48,325 bases of DNA from Clostridiales bacterium (lineage in GTDB: Bacteria; Bacillota; Clostridia; Christensenellales; Pumilibacteraceae). Positions within the stretch are counted from its first letter, which is position 1; the number at the start of each line of letters is the position of its first letter. Under the pieces are notes generated by a model. The model was given only the letters and a program-made list of their open reading frames with translations. It had not been told where the DNA came from and made no database searches. The stretch is from positions 1 to 48,325 of the forward strand of contig JAISMM010000091.1 of assembly GCA_031276725.1 (NCBI GenBank), read 5' to 3'. Positions 42,084 through 48,325 of the stretch are shown one piece after another. Made by a program: the position numbers and the translations under genes.

Positions 42084-43059
42084 TATAGCTCTTATAACGA
42101 CCGGGGGAACGATAAGCGCGCGCAACAAAAACGGCGTGTTGTTTAGCGGCGCCGGGCTTTTGCAAAAAACGTTCGGCGGCGCTTTTTACAAAACGTCGTC
42201 GCCCTTTAACGTACTGTCCGAAAATCTCGATCTTGACGGAATCGACGCGTTGCGCGCCGCCGTCGCCGCAACGCTCGCCGACGGCGCTTGCGGCGGCATA
42301 GCGATAACGCACGGCACCGATACCTTGGCGTATTCGGCGGCGGCGCTCGCCGTGCTGCTCGGGCGCATAAATAAACCCGTCGTATTCGTTTCGGCGGCGC
42401 GTCCGCTCGACGACCCGCTTTCAAACGGCTTTGTCAATATGGCGGCGGCGCTGAAATTTATTAGGCGCGGGTGCGCGGGAGTTTACGCCGCCTGGCAAAA
42501 CCCGCGCGAAAAAGTAAAAATCCACGCGGCGGCAAGGCTGTACTACACCCGCGCCGACGGCTACGTGTGGAGCTTTGCCGACGCCGCCCCCGCCGGCCGC
42601 CCGAACGCGTATGCCGCCGACCGCCCCGTTCCCCGCGCCCGCGCCGACGCAAGCGTCCCCGCCGAATCGCCGCGCGTAAGCGAAGGTTCGCGCAAGGTTA
42701 TGCTCGTCCGCCCTTACCCCGGCTTCGATTACCGCGCGCTCAACGGATACCTTGTTAAAAACGGCGGCGGGGCCGTGTTCGACCCGTTCCATTCCGGCAC
42801 CGTAAAAACGGACGGAGCCGATTCCGTAAACGCCGTAACCGTTCCGTGCTTTTTGGCGGCGGGCTTTAAGCGCGGTATTTTGTACGAATCGCAAACCAAG
42901 CTCGCGCAAAATATCCGTCCCGTATTCGGCGTTTCGCCGATCGCGCTCTATTATAAGGCGGCGTTCAGCGTTCATATGGACGGCGAAACGCGAATAAAAT
43001 ACGTAGAAGCCGATACCGTCGGAGAATTTTTTGATAAATTTGAAAATTATTGGCCCTAA
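42064..43059 (+). CDS. L-asparaginase (type I/II family)
   Basis: 331 residues, overlapping the Nudix gene by 20 bases in another frame. Catalytic motifs: [10 protein letters not shown] (residues 10-19, first Thr) and [13 protein letters not shown] (second Thr and Asp), plus [16 protein letters not shown], which positions the lid. Asparaginases hydrolyse asparagine to aspartate and ammonia; a cytoplasmic type I enzyme is likely as no signal peptide is present. There is a Pro/Ala/Arg-rich insertion around residues 175-210 ([19 protein letters not shown]) that most relatives lack. Assignment good. Confidence 0.85.
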   Translation: MPSKNCNIALITTGGTISARNKNGVLFSGAGLLQKTFGGAFYKTSSPFNVLSENLDLDGIDALRAAVAATLADGACGGIAITHGTDTLAYSAAALAVLLGRINKPVVFVSAARPLDDPLSNGFVNMAAALKFIRRGCAGVYAAWQNPREKVKIHAAARLYYTRADGYVWSFADAAPAGRPNAYAADRPVPRARADASVPAESPRVSEGSRKVMLVRPYPGFDYRALNGYLVKNGGGAVFDPFHSGTVKTDGADSVNAVTVPCFLAAGFKRGILYESQTKLAQNIRPVFGVSPIALYYKAAFSVHMDGETRIKYVEADTVGEFFDKFENYWP

Positions 43060-43063
43060 AACG

Positions 43064-43092
43064 TTGAATTTTTGAAAAGGTTATGGTATAAT
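43064..43092 (+). promoter_or_regulatory. Leaderless promoter of the CorC-like gene
   Basis: TTGAAT (43064-43069), 17 bp, TATAAT (43087-43092), then 7 bases to the ATG at 43100. No ribosome binding site. Confidence 0.7.
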
Positions 43093-43099
43093 ATTTGTA

Positions 43100-44368
43100 A
43101 TGGACCCACCTACTATATGGCTTTTAATAGCGTATATCGCGTTAATCGCGCTGTCGGCGTTCTTTTCCGCCTCGGAAACGGCGTATTCTACGGCAAGCCG
43201 CGTAAGACTGCGCACGCTCGAAGCGGCGGGCAACAAAAAAGCGGGAAAAGCGTTGAAGACGATCGACAACTACGACCGTCTGCTTTCGACTCTGCTTGTG
43301 GGCAACAACATAGTCAACATTACGGCGGCGTCGATCGCCACGCTGATTTTTGCCGACCTTTTGGCAAGCCGCGCCAACCTGGCGGTTACGGTGTCGACGA
43401 TCGTAACTACCGTAATGCTGTTGATATTCGGCGAGATTACCCCCAAAAGCGTCGCAAAGGAACGGCCCGAGGCGTTCTGTATGTTGATGAACCCGATCGT
43501 CCGCTTTTTTTGTATGCTGCTGACTCCGGTAAACGCCCTGTTTATGCTGTGGAAAAAACTGCTGAAAAGCGTTTTCAGACTTTCGCGCGACAGCGCCGTT
43601 ACCGAGGACGAGCTTAAAACCTACGTCGAAACGGCGGAAAACGACGGCGAAATTACGGGGTACGAAAGTCAACTAATTCGCTCGGCGATAGAGTTCGACG
43701 ACCTCGATATTTACGACATTATGACGCCGCGCGTAAGCGTCGTCGCCGTCGAAGAAAACGCGGATATGGACGAGGTCGCCGCCGCGTTCCGCGAGCACGG
43801 CTATTCGCGGCTGCCCGTCTACTCGGGGACTATCGACAGCGTTATAGGCGCGGTGCACCAAAAGGATTTTTACGAGCTCGAAAATAAAAGCGCGGCCAAA
43901 TTGAAGGACATTCTAAAACCGATCGTTTGCGTGTCGCGCACAATGCGCATAAGCGCGTCGCTGCGCCTTATGCAAAAGGAAAAAGTCCATATGGCGGTCG
44001 TTGTCGACGAGTTCGGCGGCACCTCGGGAATCGTGACTATGGAGGACATTATCGAGGAGCTTGTGGGCGAAATTTGGGACGAACACGACGAGGAGGAAAT
44101 CCTTATCAAAAAAATCGACGGCGATACATACGCCGTGTCCGGCCTTGAAAACCTTGAAACTATGTTCGAAACGCTCGGTCAGGACGTGCGCGAGGAATTC
44201 GCCTCTACGACCGTCGGCGGCTTCGTAATCGAAAAAATGGAGCGCATCCCCATCTCCGGCGAGAGCTTCGACTATCAAAACCTAACCGTTACCGTCACGA
44301 AAGCCACCCACAAAAAAGTCGTCGAGGTCAAGGTCAAAATCAACCCCCAAGAGGAAGAGGACGAATAA
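43100..44368 (+). CDS. CNNM/CBS-domain membrane protein (HlyC/CorC family)
   Basis: 422 residues. N-terminal DUF21/CNNM domain with three or four membrane helices (about 8-150; FFSASETAYSTASRVRLRTL and FGEITPKSVAKERPE are the family hallmarks), then two CBS domains (about 200-320; VMTPR-equivalent IMTPRVSVVAVEE, GGTSGIVTMEDIIEELVGEIWDEHD) and a C-terminal CorC_HlyC domain (about 335-415; GDTYAVSGL, ETMFETLG, TVGGFVIEKMERIP). Members act in Mg2+/Co2+ transport or resistance; the hemolysin label is historical. Predicted leaderless. Assignment good. Confidence 0.9.
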   Translation: MDPPTIWLLIAYIALIALSAFFSASETAYSTASRVRLRTLEAAGNKKAGKALKTIDNYDRLLSTLLVGNNIVNITAASIATLIFADLLASRANLAVTVSTIVTTVMLLIFGEITPKSVAKERPEAFCMLMNPIVRFFCMLLTPVNALFMLWKKLLKSVFRLSRDSAVTEDELKTYVETAENDGEITGYESQLIRSAIEFDDLDIYDIMTPRVSVVAVEENADMDEVAAAFREHGYSRLPVYSGTIDSVIGAVHQKDFYELENKSAAKLKDILKPIVCVSRTMRISASLRLMQKEKVHMAVVVDEFGGTSGIVTMEDIIEELVGEIWDEHDEEEILIKKIDGDTYAVSGLENLETMFETLGQDVREEFASTTVGGFVIEKMERIPISGESFDYQNLTVTVTKATHKKVVEVKVKINPQEEEDE

Positions 44369-44471
44369 ACCGCGCGGGTTTAAGCCGACGGATTTTTCAG
44401 CGGCCGCTATTTACTAATTGAACCGCCCCGGTTGTGTATTTGGCTTGTCCGCTACTATCGGGGTGTCCCCA

Positions 44472-44517
44472 AAATTCCCCTCCGGGGAGGGGTGGCAACG
44501 TAGTTGCCGGGGTGGTT
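44472..44517. repeat. GAGGGGTGG palindromic repeat, copy A1
   Basis: AAATTCCCCTCCGGGGAGGG, then GTGGC...GCCGGGGTGGTT. CCCCTCC/GGAGGGG form a stem, and GTGGC...GCC a second one. Confidence 0.7.
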
Positions 44518-44546
44518 TCCCATTGCCCGCACTCGGTTGTTTCCTT

Positions 44547-44685
44547 GAATTCCCCTCTATGGAGGGGTGGCACATAGTGCCGGGGTGGTTGATTGTTTTT
44601 GCAGGTCGCCTTGTAAAAGCGGTAGCGTTAAGACCCCCACCACCCCGTCGGCATTCGCCGCCACCCCTCCCCGGAGGGGAATTCA
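44547..44685. repeat. Composite repeat, copy 1 (unit A2 - link - inverted unit B1)
   Basis: TTGAATTCCCCTCTATGGAG opens A2, whose GCCGGGGTGGTTGATTGT leads into a linker (TTTTTGCAGGTCGCCTTGTA, AAAGCGGTAGCGTTAAGA) and then an inverted unit CACCCCGTCGGCATTCGCCG...GGAGGGGAATTC. The linker plus B1 recurs at 44885-44984 with few changes. Confidence 0.75.
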
Positions 44686-44770
44686 AAGGATATGCCGATA
44701 GCGGCGGACAGGTCGTTAGGTGAGATTATTAAACGGTAACAATTATCAATAATCACTTGACTATTCCCCA

Positions 44771-44984
44771 AAATTCCCCTCCGTGGAGTGCCTCGCCTTG
44801 TTGACGGGCTTAGCTCGCAAGCTCGCACGCCCTACAAACGGCTTCGCCGTTTGGCGGCTCGGTTCGTGGCAACGGAATTGCCGGGGCGGTTGATTGTTTT
44901 TGCGGGTCGCCTTATAAAAGCGGTAGAGTTAAGATCCTTACCACCCCGTCGGCGTTCGCCGCCACCCATCCCCGAAGGAGAATT
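44771..44984. repeat. Composite repeat, copy 2, interrupted by a nested insert
   Basis: Copy 2 of the A-link-B element. It reads AAATTCCCCTCCGTGGAGTG, then a 70-80 base insert, then GTGGCAACGGAATTGCCGGG (A3 resumed), the linker (TTTTTGCGGGTCGCCTTATA) and inverted unit B2 (CACCCCGTCGGCGTTCGCCG). The insert (about 44790-44867) holds its own hairpins, CTTAGCTCGCAAGCTCG and ACGGCTTCGCCGTTTGGCGG. Confidence 0.7.
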
Positions 44985-45118
44985 CCGGGGAGTCGCCGAG
45001 TGCGACCGATGAGCCGTTAAGAAAAAAATGCCCGCCCGCCGCTATCGGCGTATTTCTTGAATTCCCCGCTGCGGAGGGAATTAAGCGGTTCAACTATTAA
45101 GAGATAGTCGCTAATATT

Positions 45119-45156
45119 CGGTAGGGAAAGTAGGGATTTCCCTACTTTCCCTACCG
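45119..45156. repeat. Perfect 18-bp inverted repeat
   Basis: CGGTAGGGAAAGTAGGGA (45119-45136) is followed after TT by its exact reverse complement (45139-45156). The perfect 38-base palindrome is not followed by a T-run, so it is not a standard terminator. It lies in the repeat-filled region before dnaX, 44369-45241, which contains no gene. Confidence 0.8.
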
Positions 45157-45241
45157 GTTAAAAGCGATATATTATCGCAAGCCGTTTTTTAAGTCAAAAA
45201 CTCTAATCAAAAAACTCTAAAATAAAGACGGCTAAATCAAA

Positions 45242-45270
45242 TTGACATTTTGGGCGGAATCTAGTATACT
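45242..45270 (+). promoter_or_regulatory. Leaderless promoter of dnaX
   Basis: TTGACA (45242-45247), 17 bp, TATACT (45265-45270), then 6 bases to the ATG at 45277. There is no ribosome binding site, so the transcript should start at or next to the A of ATG. Confidence 0.75.
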
Positions 45271-45276
45271 CATAGT

Positions 45277-46794
45277 ATGGGATACACTGCATTGTACCGC
45301 AAGTATCGGCCAAGGACGTTCGACGACGTTATCGGGCAGGACTTTATTACGGTTACGCTTAAAAATCAAATCAAGAGCGGGCGGGTCGGCCACGCTTATT
45401 TGTTCGCGGGCAGCCGCGGAACGGGCAAGACGAGCTGCGCGAAGATTTTCGCGCGGGCGGTCAACTGTCAAAACGCCGACGGCAATCCTTGCGGCGAATG
45501 CGACGTGTGCAAGGGGCTTGCGAACGAAAATAATATGGACATTCTTGAAATCGACGCGGCGTCGAACAACAAGGTGGACGAGATCCGCGAGCTTCGCGAA
45601 AAGGCGCAGTATTTGCCCGTGTGCGGCAAGTATAAGGTTTACATTGTGGACGAGGTTCATATGCTTACCGACAGCGCGTTCAACGCCCTGTTAAAGACGC
45701 TCGAGGAGCCGCCCGCGCACGTCATATTCATTTTGGCGACCACCGAGGTTCACAAGCTGCCCGCGACCATACTGTCGCGCTGTCTGCGCTTCGATTTTAG
45801 GCTGGTGCCCGGCGGCGAGCTTACCGAACGGCTCAAAAAGGTATATAAGAGCGAGGGCAAAAAGTACGAGGACGACGCGTTAAAGTTTATAGCCGAGTGC
45901 GCCGAGGGCAGCGTACGCGACTGCCTTTCGATAGCGGATATGTGCCTTAATTATAAGGACGGACCGCTGACGCTTTTTGACGTTCAAACGATTTTGGGCG
46001 CCGCCGACAAGAGCAAAACGGCCGCCTTATTCAACGCCGTCGCCGCCTCGCGGCCGGGGGACGCTTTGCTTTGCATAAACGAGCTTGCGTCGTTGGGTAA
46101 GTCCATGAGCCTTATCGCCAAGGAGCTTACCAAGTACGCCCGCGACCTGCTTGTTATAAAGACGACGGGCGAGGCGCTTATCGTGGACACGAAAGAAAAT
46201 TTGGAGGTGTTGCGCCGCGAATCGGAGGCGTATTCCGTCGACCTACTTTCCGCCGTGATAGAAATTTTTTCGGCGATCGACGCCGAATTGCGTTACTCCG
46301 TAAGCCCCAAAATAGTTTTAGAGGCGGCGGCGATACGCGCCTGCAAGCTGTGCGGAACCGATCTTTCCGCGTTGGAGGAACGCGTTCGGCGGCTGGAATC
46401 GGGCGTAATTGCCCCGCAAAGGCCGTCGTTGTCGGAGCCGACCGCGGCGCCGCTTGCCGACGGCGCGAACAAGCCGACCGACGCCAAAAGCATTTGGGGG
46501 CGGATGACGACGCTGTTCCGCAACGGCAAGCAGATGGCGCTCTACGCCCTCGTGGGCGGCCACACCGATTACGAGATCGACGGCGACAAGCTCGCCGTTT
46601 ACGCCGCCGACGAAAAGTTTATGCAGTTCAACGACCCCGCTATCGCGGACGCTATCAACAAGGCGCTTTTGGTGGACAAGGTCAATCTTACCCTAGACGT
46701 CCGCCGCCGCGCCTCCGACGTCGATATGGACGGCGAAATCAACAAAATCAAAAGGCTTATCGGCGACGCCAAGTTAAACGTTAAGCAGCGTTAA
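45277..46794 (+). CDS. dnaX: DNA polymerase III subunit tau/gamma (DnaX)
   Basis: 505 residues, of the Firmicutes size. It is the ATPase of the clamp loader that loads the beta sliding clamp. Motifs: [13 protein letters not shown] (residues 11-23), Walker A GSRGTGKT (45-52), zinc-binding cysteines C64, C72, C75 and C78, Walker B VDEVHML, the SRC motif in [12 protein letters not shown], and a C-terminal domain after about residue 360 (linker rich in Pro/Ala) that binds polymerase alpha. Followed by ybaB and recR, the standard Firmicutes cluster. No frameshift site was looked for with confidence. Predicted leaderless mRNA. Assignment secure. Confidence 0.95.
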   Translation: MGYTALYRKYRPRTFDDVIGQDFITVTLKNQIKSGRVGHAYLFAGSRGTGKTSCAKIFARAVNCQNADGNPCGECDVCKGLANENNMDILEIDAASNNKVDEIRELREKAQYLPVCGKYKVYIVDEVHMLTDSAFNALLKTLEEPPAHVIFILATTEVHKLPATILSRCLRFDFRLVPGGELTERLKKVYKSEGKKYEDDALKFIAECAEGSVRDCLSIADMCLNYKDGPLTLFDVQTILGAADKSKTAALFNAVAASRPGDALLCINELASLGKSMSLIAKELTKYARDLLVIKTTGEALIVDTKENLEVLRRESEAYSVDLLSAVIEIFSAIDAELRYSVSPKIVLEAAAIRACKLCGTDLSALEERVRRLESGVIAPQRPSLSEPTAAPLADGANKPTDAKSIWGRMTTLFRNGKQMALYALVGGHTDYEIDGDKLAVYAADEKFMQFNDPAIADAINKALLVDKVNLTLDVRRRASDVDMDGEINKIKRLIGDAKLNVKQR

Positions 46795-46850
46795 GCGGCG
46801 TTAGGCAAATTAAATTATTACGCAAATTTATTAAAAGGAGAGATATTATT

Positions 46851-47171
46851 ATGGCGGGTTTTAAGGGCTTCGGAGGCGGTATGAATATGCAGCAGATGAT
46901 GAAGCAGGCGCAAAAAATGCAGGAGCAAATGCTTAAAGCGCAGGAGGAGTTAGAGGATACCGAGCTTACGGGCGAGGCGGGCGGCGGCATAGTTACGGTT
47001 ACTATGAACGGCAAAAAGAGGATGCTCGGCGTTTCGGTCAAGCCCGAGGCCGTCGATCCCGACGACGTCGAAATGCTCGAAGACCTTATTTTGGCGGCGT
47101 ATAACGACGCTTACGAGCGCGCCGGGGAGTTGGAGCAAGAAAAGCTCCCCATGGGCGGTATGGGCTTTTAG
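46851..47171 (+). CDS. ybaB: YbaB/EbfC nucleoid-associated protein
   Basis: 106 residues behind AAAGGAG. Family signature: [21 protein letters not shown] (residues 6-26 in part), a basic/amphipathic helix, then [18 protein letters not shown] and [11 protein letters not shown]. It binds DNA and is usually found, as here, between dnaX and recR. The gene ends 6 bases before recR. Assignment secure. Confidence 0.93.
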   Translation: MAGFKGFGGGMNMQQMMKQAQKMQEQMLKAQEELEDTELTGEAGGGIVTVTMNGKKRMLGVSVKPEAVDPDDVEMLEDLILAAYNDAYERAGELEQEKLPMGGMGF

Positions 47172-47177
47172 CGGCGT

Positions 47178-47762
47178 ATGAAACAGCTCGACAGCATAGC
47201 CAGGTTAATCAACAAGTTTACCAAACTGCCCGGGGTGGGCGTAAAAACGGCGCAACGCTACGCCTACGGCGTTATCGATATGTCCGAGGCGGACGCCGCC
47301 GAATTTTGCGCCGCTATCGATGACGTTAAAAGGACGGTGCGCTACTGCTCCGAGTGCGGCAATTTTTCGGAGTCGGAGCTTTGCGCCGTCTGCAAAACGC
47401 GCGACAAAAGGATTATAACCGTCGTCGCGTACCCAAAGGACGTTCAGGCGTTAGAACGCGCCTCGGCGCTCAAAACAAGCTATCACGTCCTGCACGGCAC
47501 CCTCTCGCCGCTGGACGGCCGCGGCCCCGAGGACATCCGCATCAAACAGCTTCTTGCCCGTCTTGACGGCGTGGAGGAGGTCATTTTGGCGACCAACCCC
47601 GACGTCGAGGGCGAGGCGACCGCCATGTATATCGCCAAGCTCATAAAGCCCCTCGGCATAAAGACCACCCGACTTGCCCAAGGCATCAGTATGGGCAGCG
47701 ACATCGAATACGCCGACGAGGTAACCCTCGCCCGCGCCCTAACCTCCCGAATCGAGATATAG
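47178..47762 (+). CDS. recR: Recombination protein RecR
   Basis: 194 residues, standard length. It acts with RecF and RecO in loading RecA at gaps. Helix-hairpin-helix LPGVGVKTAQRYAY (17-30), zinc finger C57, C60, C69, C72 (CSECGNFSESELCAVC), then the Toprim domain beginning VVAYPKDVQALE, with YHVLHGTLSPLDGRGPEDI and NPDVEGEATAMY. No ribosome site of note; coupled to ybaB. Assignment secure. Confidence 0.95.
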   Translation: MKQLDSIARLINKFTKLPGVGVKTAQRYAYGVIDMSEADAAEFCAAIDDVKRTVRYCSECGNFSESELCAVCKTRDKRIITVVAYPKDVQALERASALKTSYHVLHGTLSPLDGRGPEDIRIKQLLARLDGVEEVILATNPDVEGEATAMYIAKLIKPLGIKTTRLAQGISMGSDIEYADEVTLARALTSRIEI

Positions 47763-47789
47763 TTTGTAATTTTTAAGGAGCGATACGGT

Positions 47790-48325
47790 ATGAACGAGCA
47801 AGAAATATCCGCGCAGCCGAGCGAAGTAAAACAACTGTTTGATGCGTTGACCGCGCAATCCGGCCGAAAGCCGGAGCCGCCGAATAATGCCCCGGATAAA
47901 TTCGGAGCCGCTAAAAATTTGCCGGCTTCTTACATAGAGTTTATGAGTTTAACGGACGGTTGGGACGAGGTCGGCGCGGGTTATATCTACGGAACGGCGG
48001 TAGGCAAAAATAAAGACAATATGTTTGTTTATACAAACGAGGAATGCAAAAAAGATATAGAAAAATATTTTTATGACCTTTACGACGGCGAATTCAAAGC
48101 CGACGATTTTACGTTTTTCGCGGACGACGGAATGGGCGGCTACTATGCGTTTTCAAAAAGCGAACGCGACGAAAAGGTTTTTTATTTCGATCACGATTCC
48201 CCCGGAACGGTAACGATTTATCCGGATTTTGTTCGATGGTTAAAATATAAGTGCAAAAGCGACTGCTTGTTTATGCCCGACTGCATTACCGTTCAAACGG
48301 CGGCAAAAAAAGCTATTTGGGCGGC
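47790..48325 (+). CDS. SUKH (SMI1/KNR4)-type protein, 3' end outside window
   Basis: The ATG at 47790 lies behind TTTTAAGGAG (AAGGAG 47775-47780), and the frame runs open to the end of the window, 178 codons. The sequence fits the SMI1/KNR4 (SUKH) fold: LPASYIEFMSLTDGWDEVG near residue 46, then YIYGTAV, DDFTFFADDGMGGYYAF and KVFYFDHDSPGT. SUKH proteins are widely immunity proteins of contact-dependent or polymorphic toxins, or of nuclease toxins, but some have housekeeping roles. A CxxxC/CxxxxC-containing stretch (KCKSDCLFMPDC) near residue 155 is odd for the family. It follows recR by 27 bases and could be co-transcribed with it. Toxin partner, if any, would lie outside. Fold fairly sure, role unknown. 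Confidence 0.7.
   Translation, partial: MNEQEISAQPSEVKQLFDALTAQSGRKPEPPNNAPDKFGAAKNLPASYIEFMSLTDGWDEVGAGYIYGTAVGKNKDNMFVYTNEECKKDIEKYFYDLYDGEFKADDFTFFADDGMGGYYAFSKSERDEKVFYFDHDSPGTVTIYPDFVRWLKYKCKSDCLFMPDCITVQTAAKKAIWA

Noticed and set aside
45000-45241. SRP RNA (ffs), often close to dnaX
   Set aside because: I looked for the SRP domain IV core and did not see it; the region is occupied by repeats.
47400-47480. RecR Toprim domain seemingly lacking an acidic residue (VVAYPKDV)
   Set aside because: The residue varies in RecR proteins of Firmicutes (B. subtilis has VVQDPKDV as I recall), so it is not a defect.

Overview
The window looks like a contig from an uncultured, GC-rich, spore-forming member of the Clostridia (low-GC-type gene content in a GC-rich genome). 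Evidence: a dnaX-ybaB-recR cluster and a pth-mfd pair in Firmicutes order, a PurF with the Cys ligands of the Bacillus-type 4Fe-4S enzyme, an Rrf2/CymR-like regulator of sulfur amino acid genes, a stand-alone Spo0A C-terminal domain, a SpoIIQ-like M23 peptidase and a collagen-like Gly-X-Thr protein of the exosporium type. No rRNA, tRNA, CRISPR array, phage or intact transposase was seen. The placement within Clostridia is inference.

Layout. 1-1.7 kb: the end of a collagen-like gene, then an AT-rich, decayed island with remnants of a SIR2-like gene and a GNAT acetyltransferase. 1.8-4.6 kb (minus): Rrf2 regulator, Cys/Met-metabolism PLP enzyme and MalY/PatB-type C-S lyase, probably one sulfur amino acid operon whose promoter carries an inverted repeat. 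4.8-8.6 kb: sbcD-sbcC. 8.9-11.8 kb: M23 peptidase, a hypothetical gene and a CPA2 cation/proton antiporter. 12.2-16.5 kb: a Cys-rich small protein, a HutX-like heme protein and a heterodimeric CydDC-like ABC exporter. 16.6-20.6 kb: DUF1858 protein, pth, mfd. 20.9-25.1 kb: a GH2-fold protein that seems to have lost both catalytic glutamates, and a lipoprotein. 25.5-29.1 kb (minus): HAD phosphatase, Spo0A-C-like protein, SDR and a UPF0104/flippase-like membrane protein. 29.2-31.5 kb: manA and a MATE exporter. 31.5-35.6 kb: ThuA-like protein, divergent AraC regulator and two Gfo/Idh/MocA oxidoreductases, a probable sugar module. 35.7-37 kb: ferritin-like protein. 37.2-44.4 kb: purF, two envelope proteins, Nudix hydrolase, asparaginase, CNNM/CorC protein. 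45.3-48.3 kb: dnaX, ybaB, recR and a truncated SUKH-type gene.

Three themes run through the window. First, promoters of the form TTGnnn-17-TAnnnT are readable before most transcription units, and in six cases (dnaX, the CorC-like gene, the AraC gene, the HAD phosphatase, the UPF0104 gene, and nearly so manA) the -10 box lies only 6-9 nt before the start codon with no Shine-Dalgarno sequence, which predicts leaderless mRNAs beside genes with ordinary ribosome binding sites. Second, a small palindromic repeat beginning AAAACTCCG sits at many gene ends. Third, a second, larger repeat family built on GAGGGGTGG / CCACCCC palindromes fills two intergenic regions (25.1-25.4 kb and 44.5-45.1 kb).
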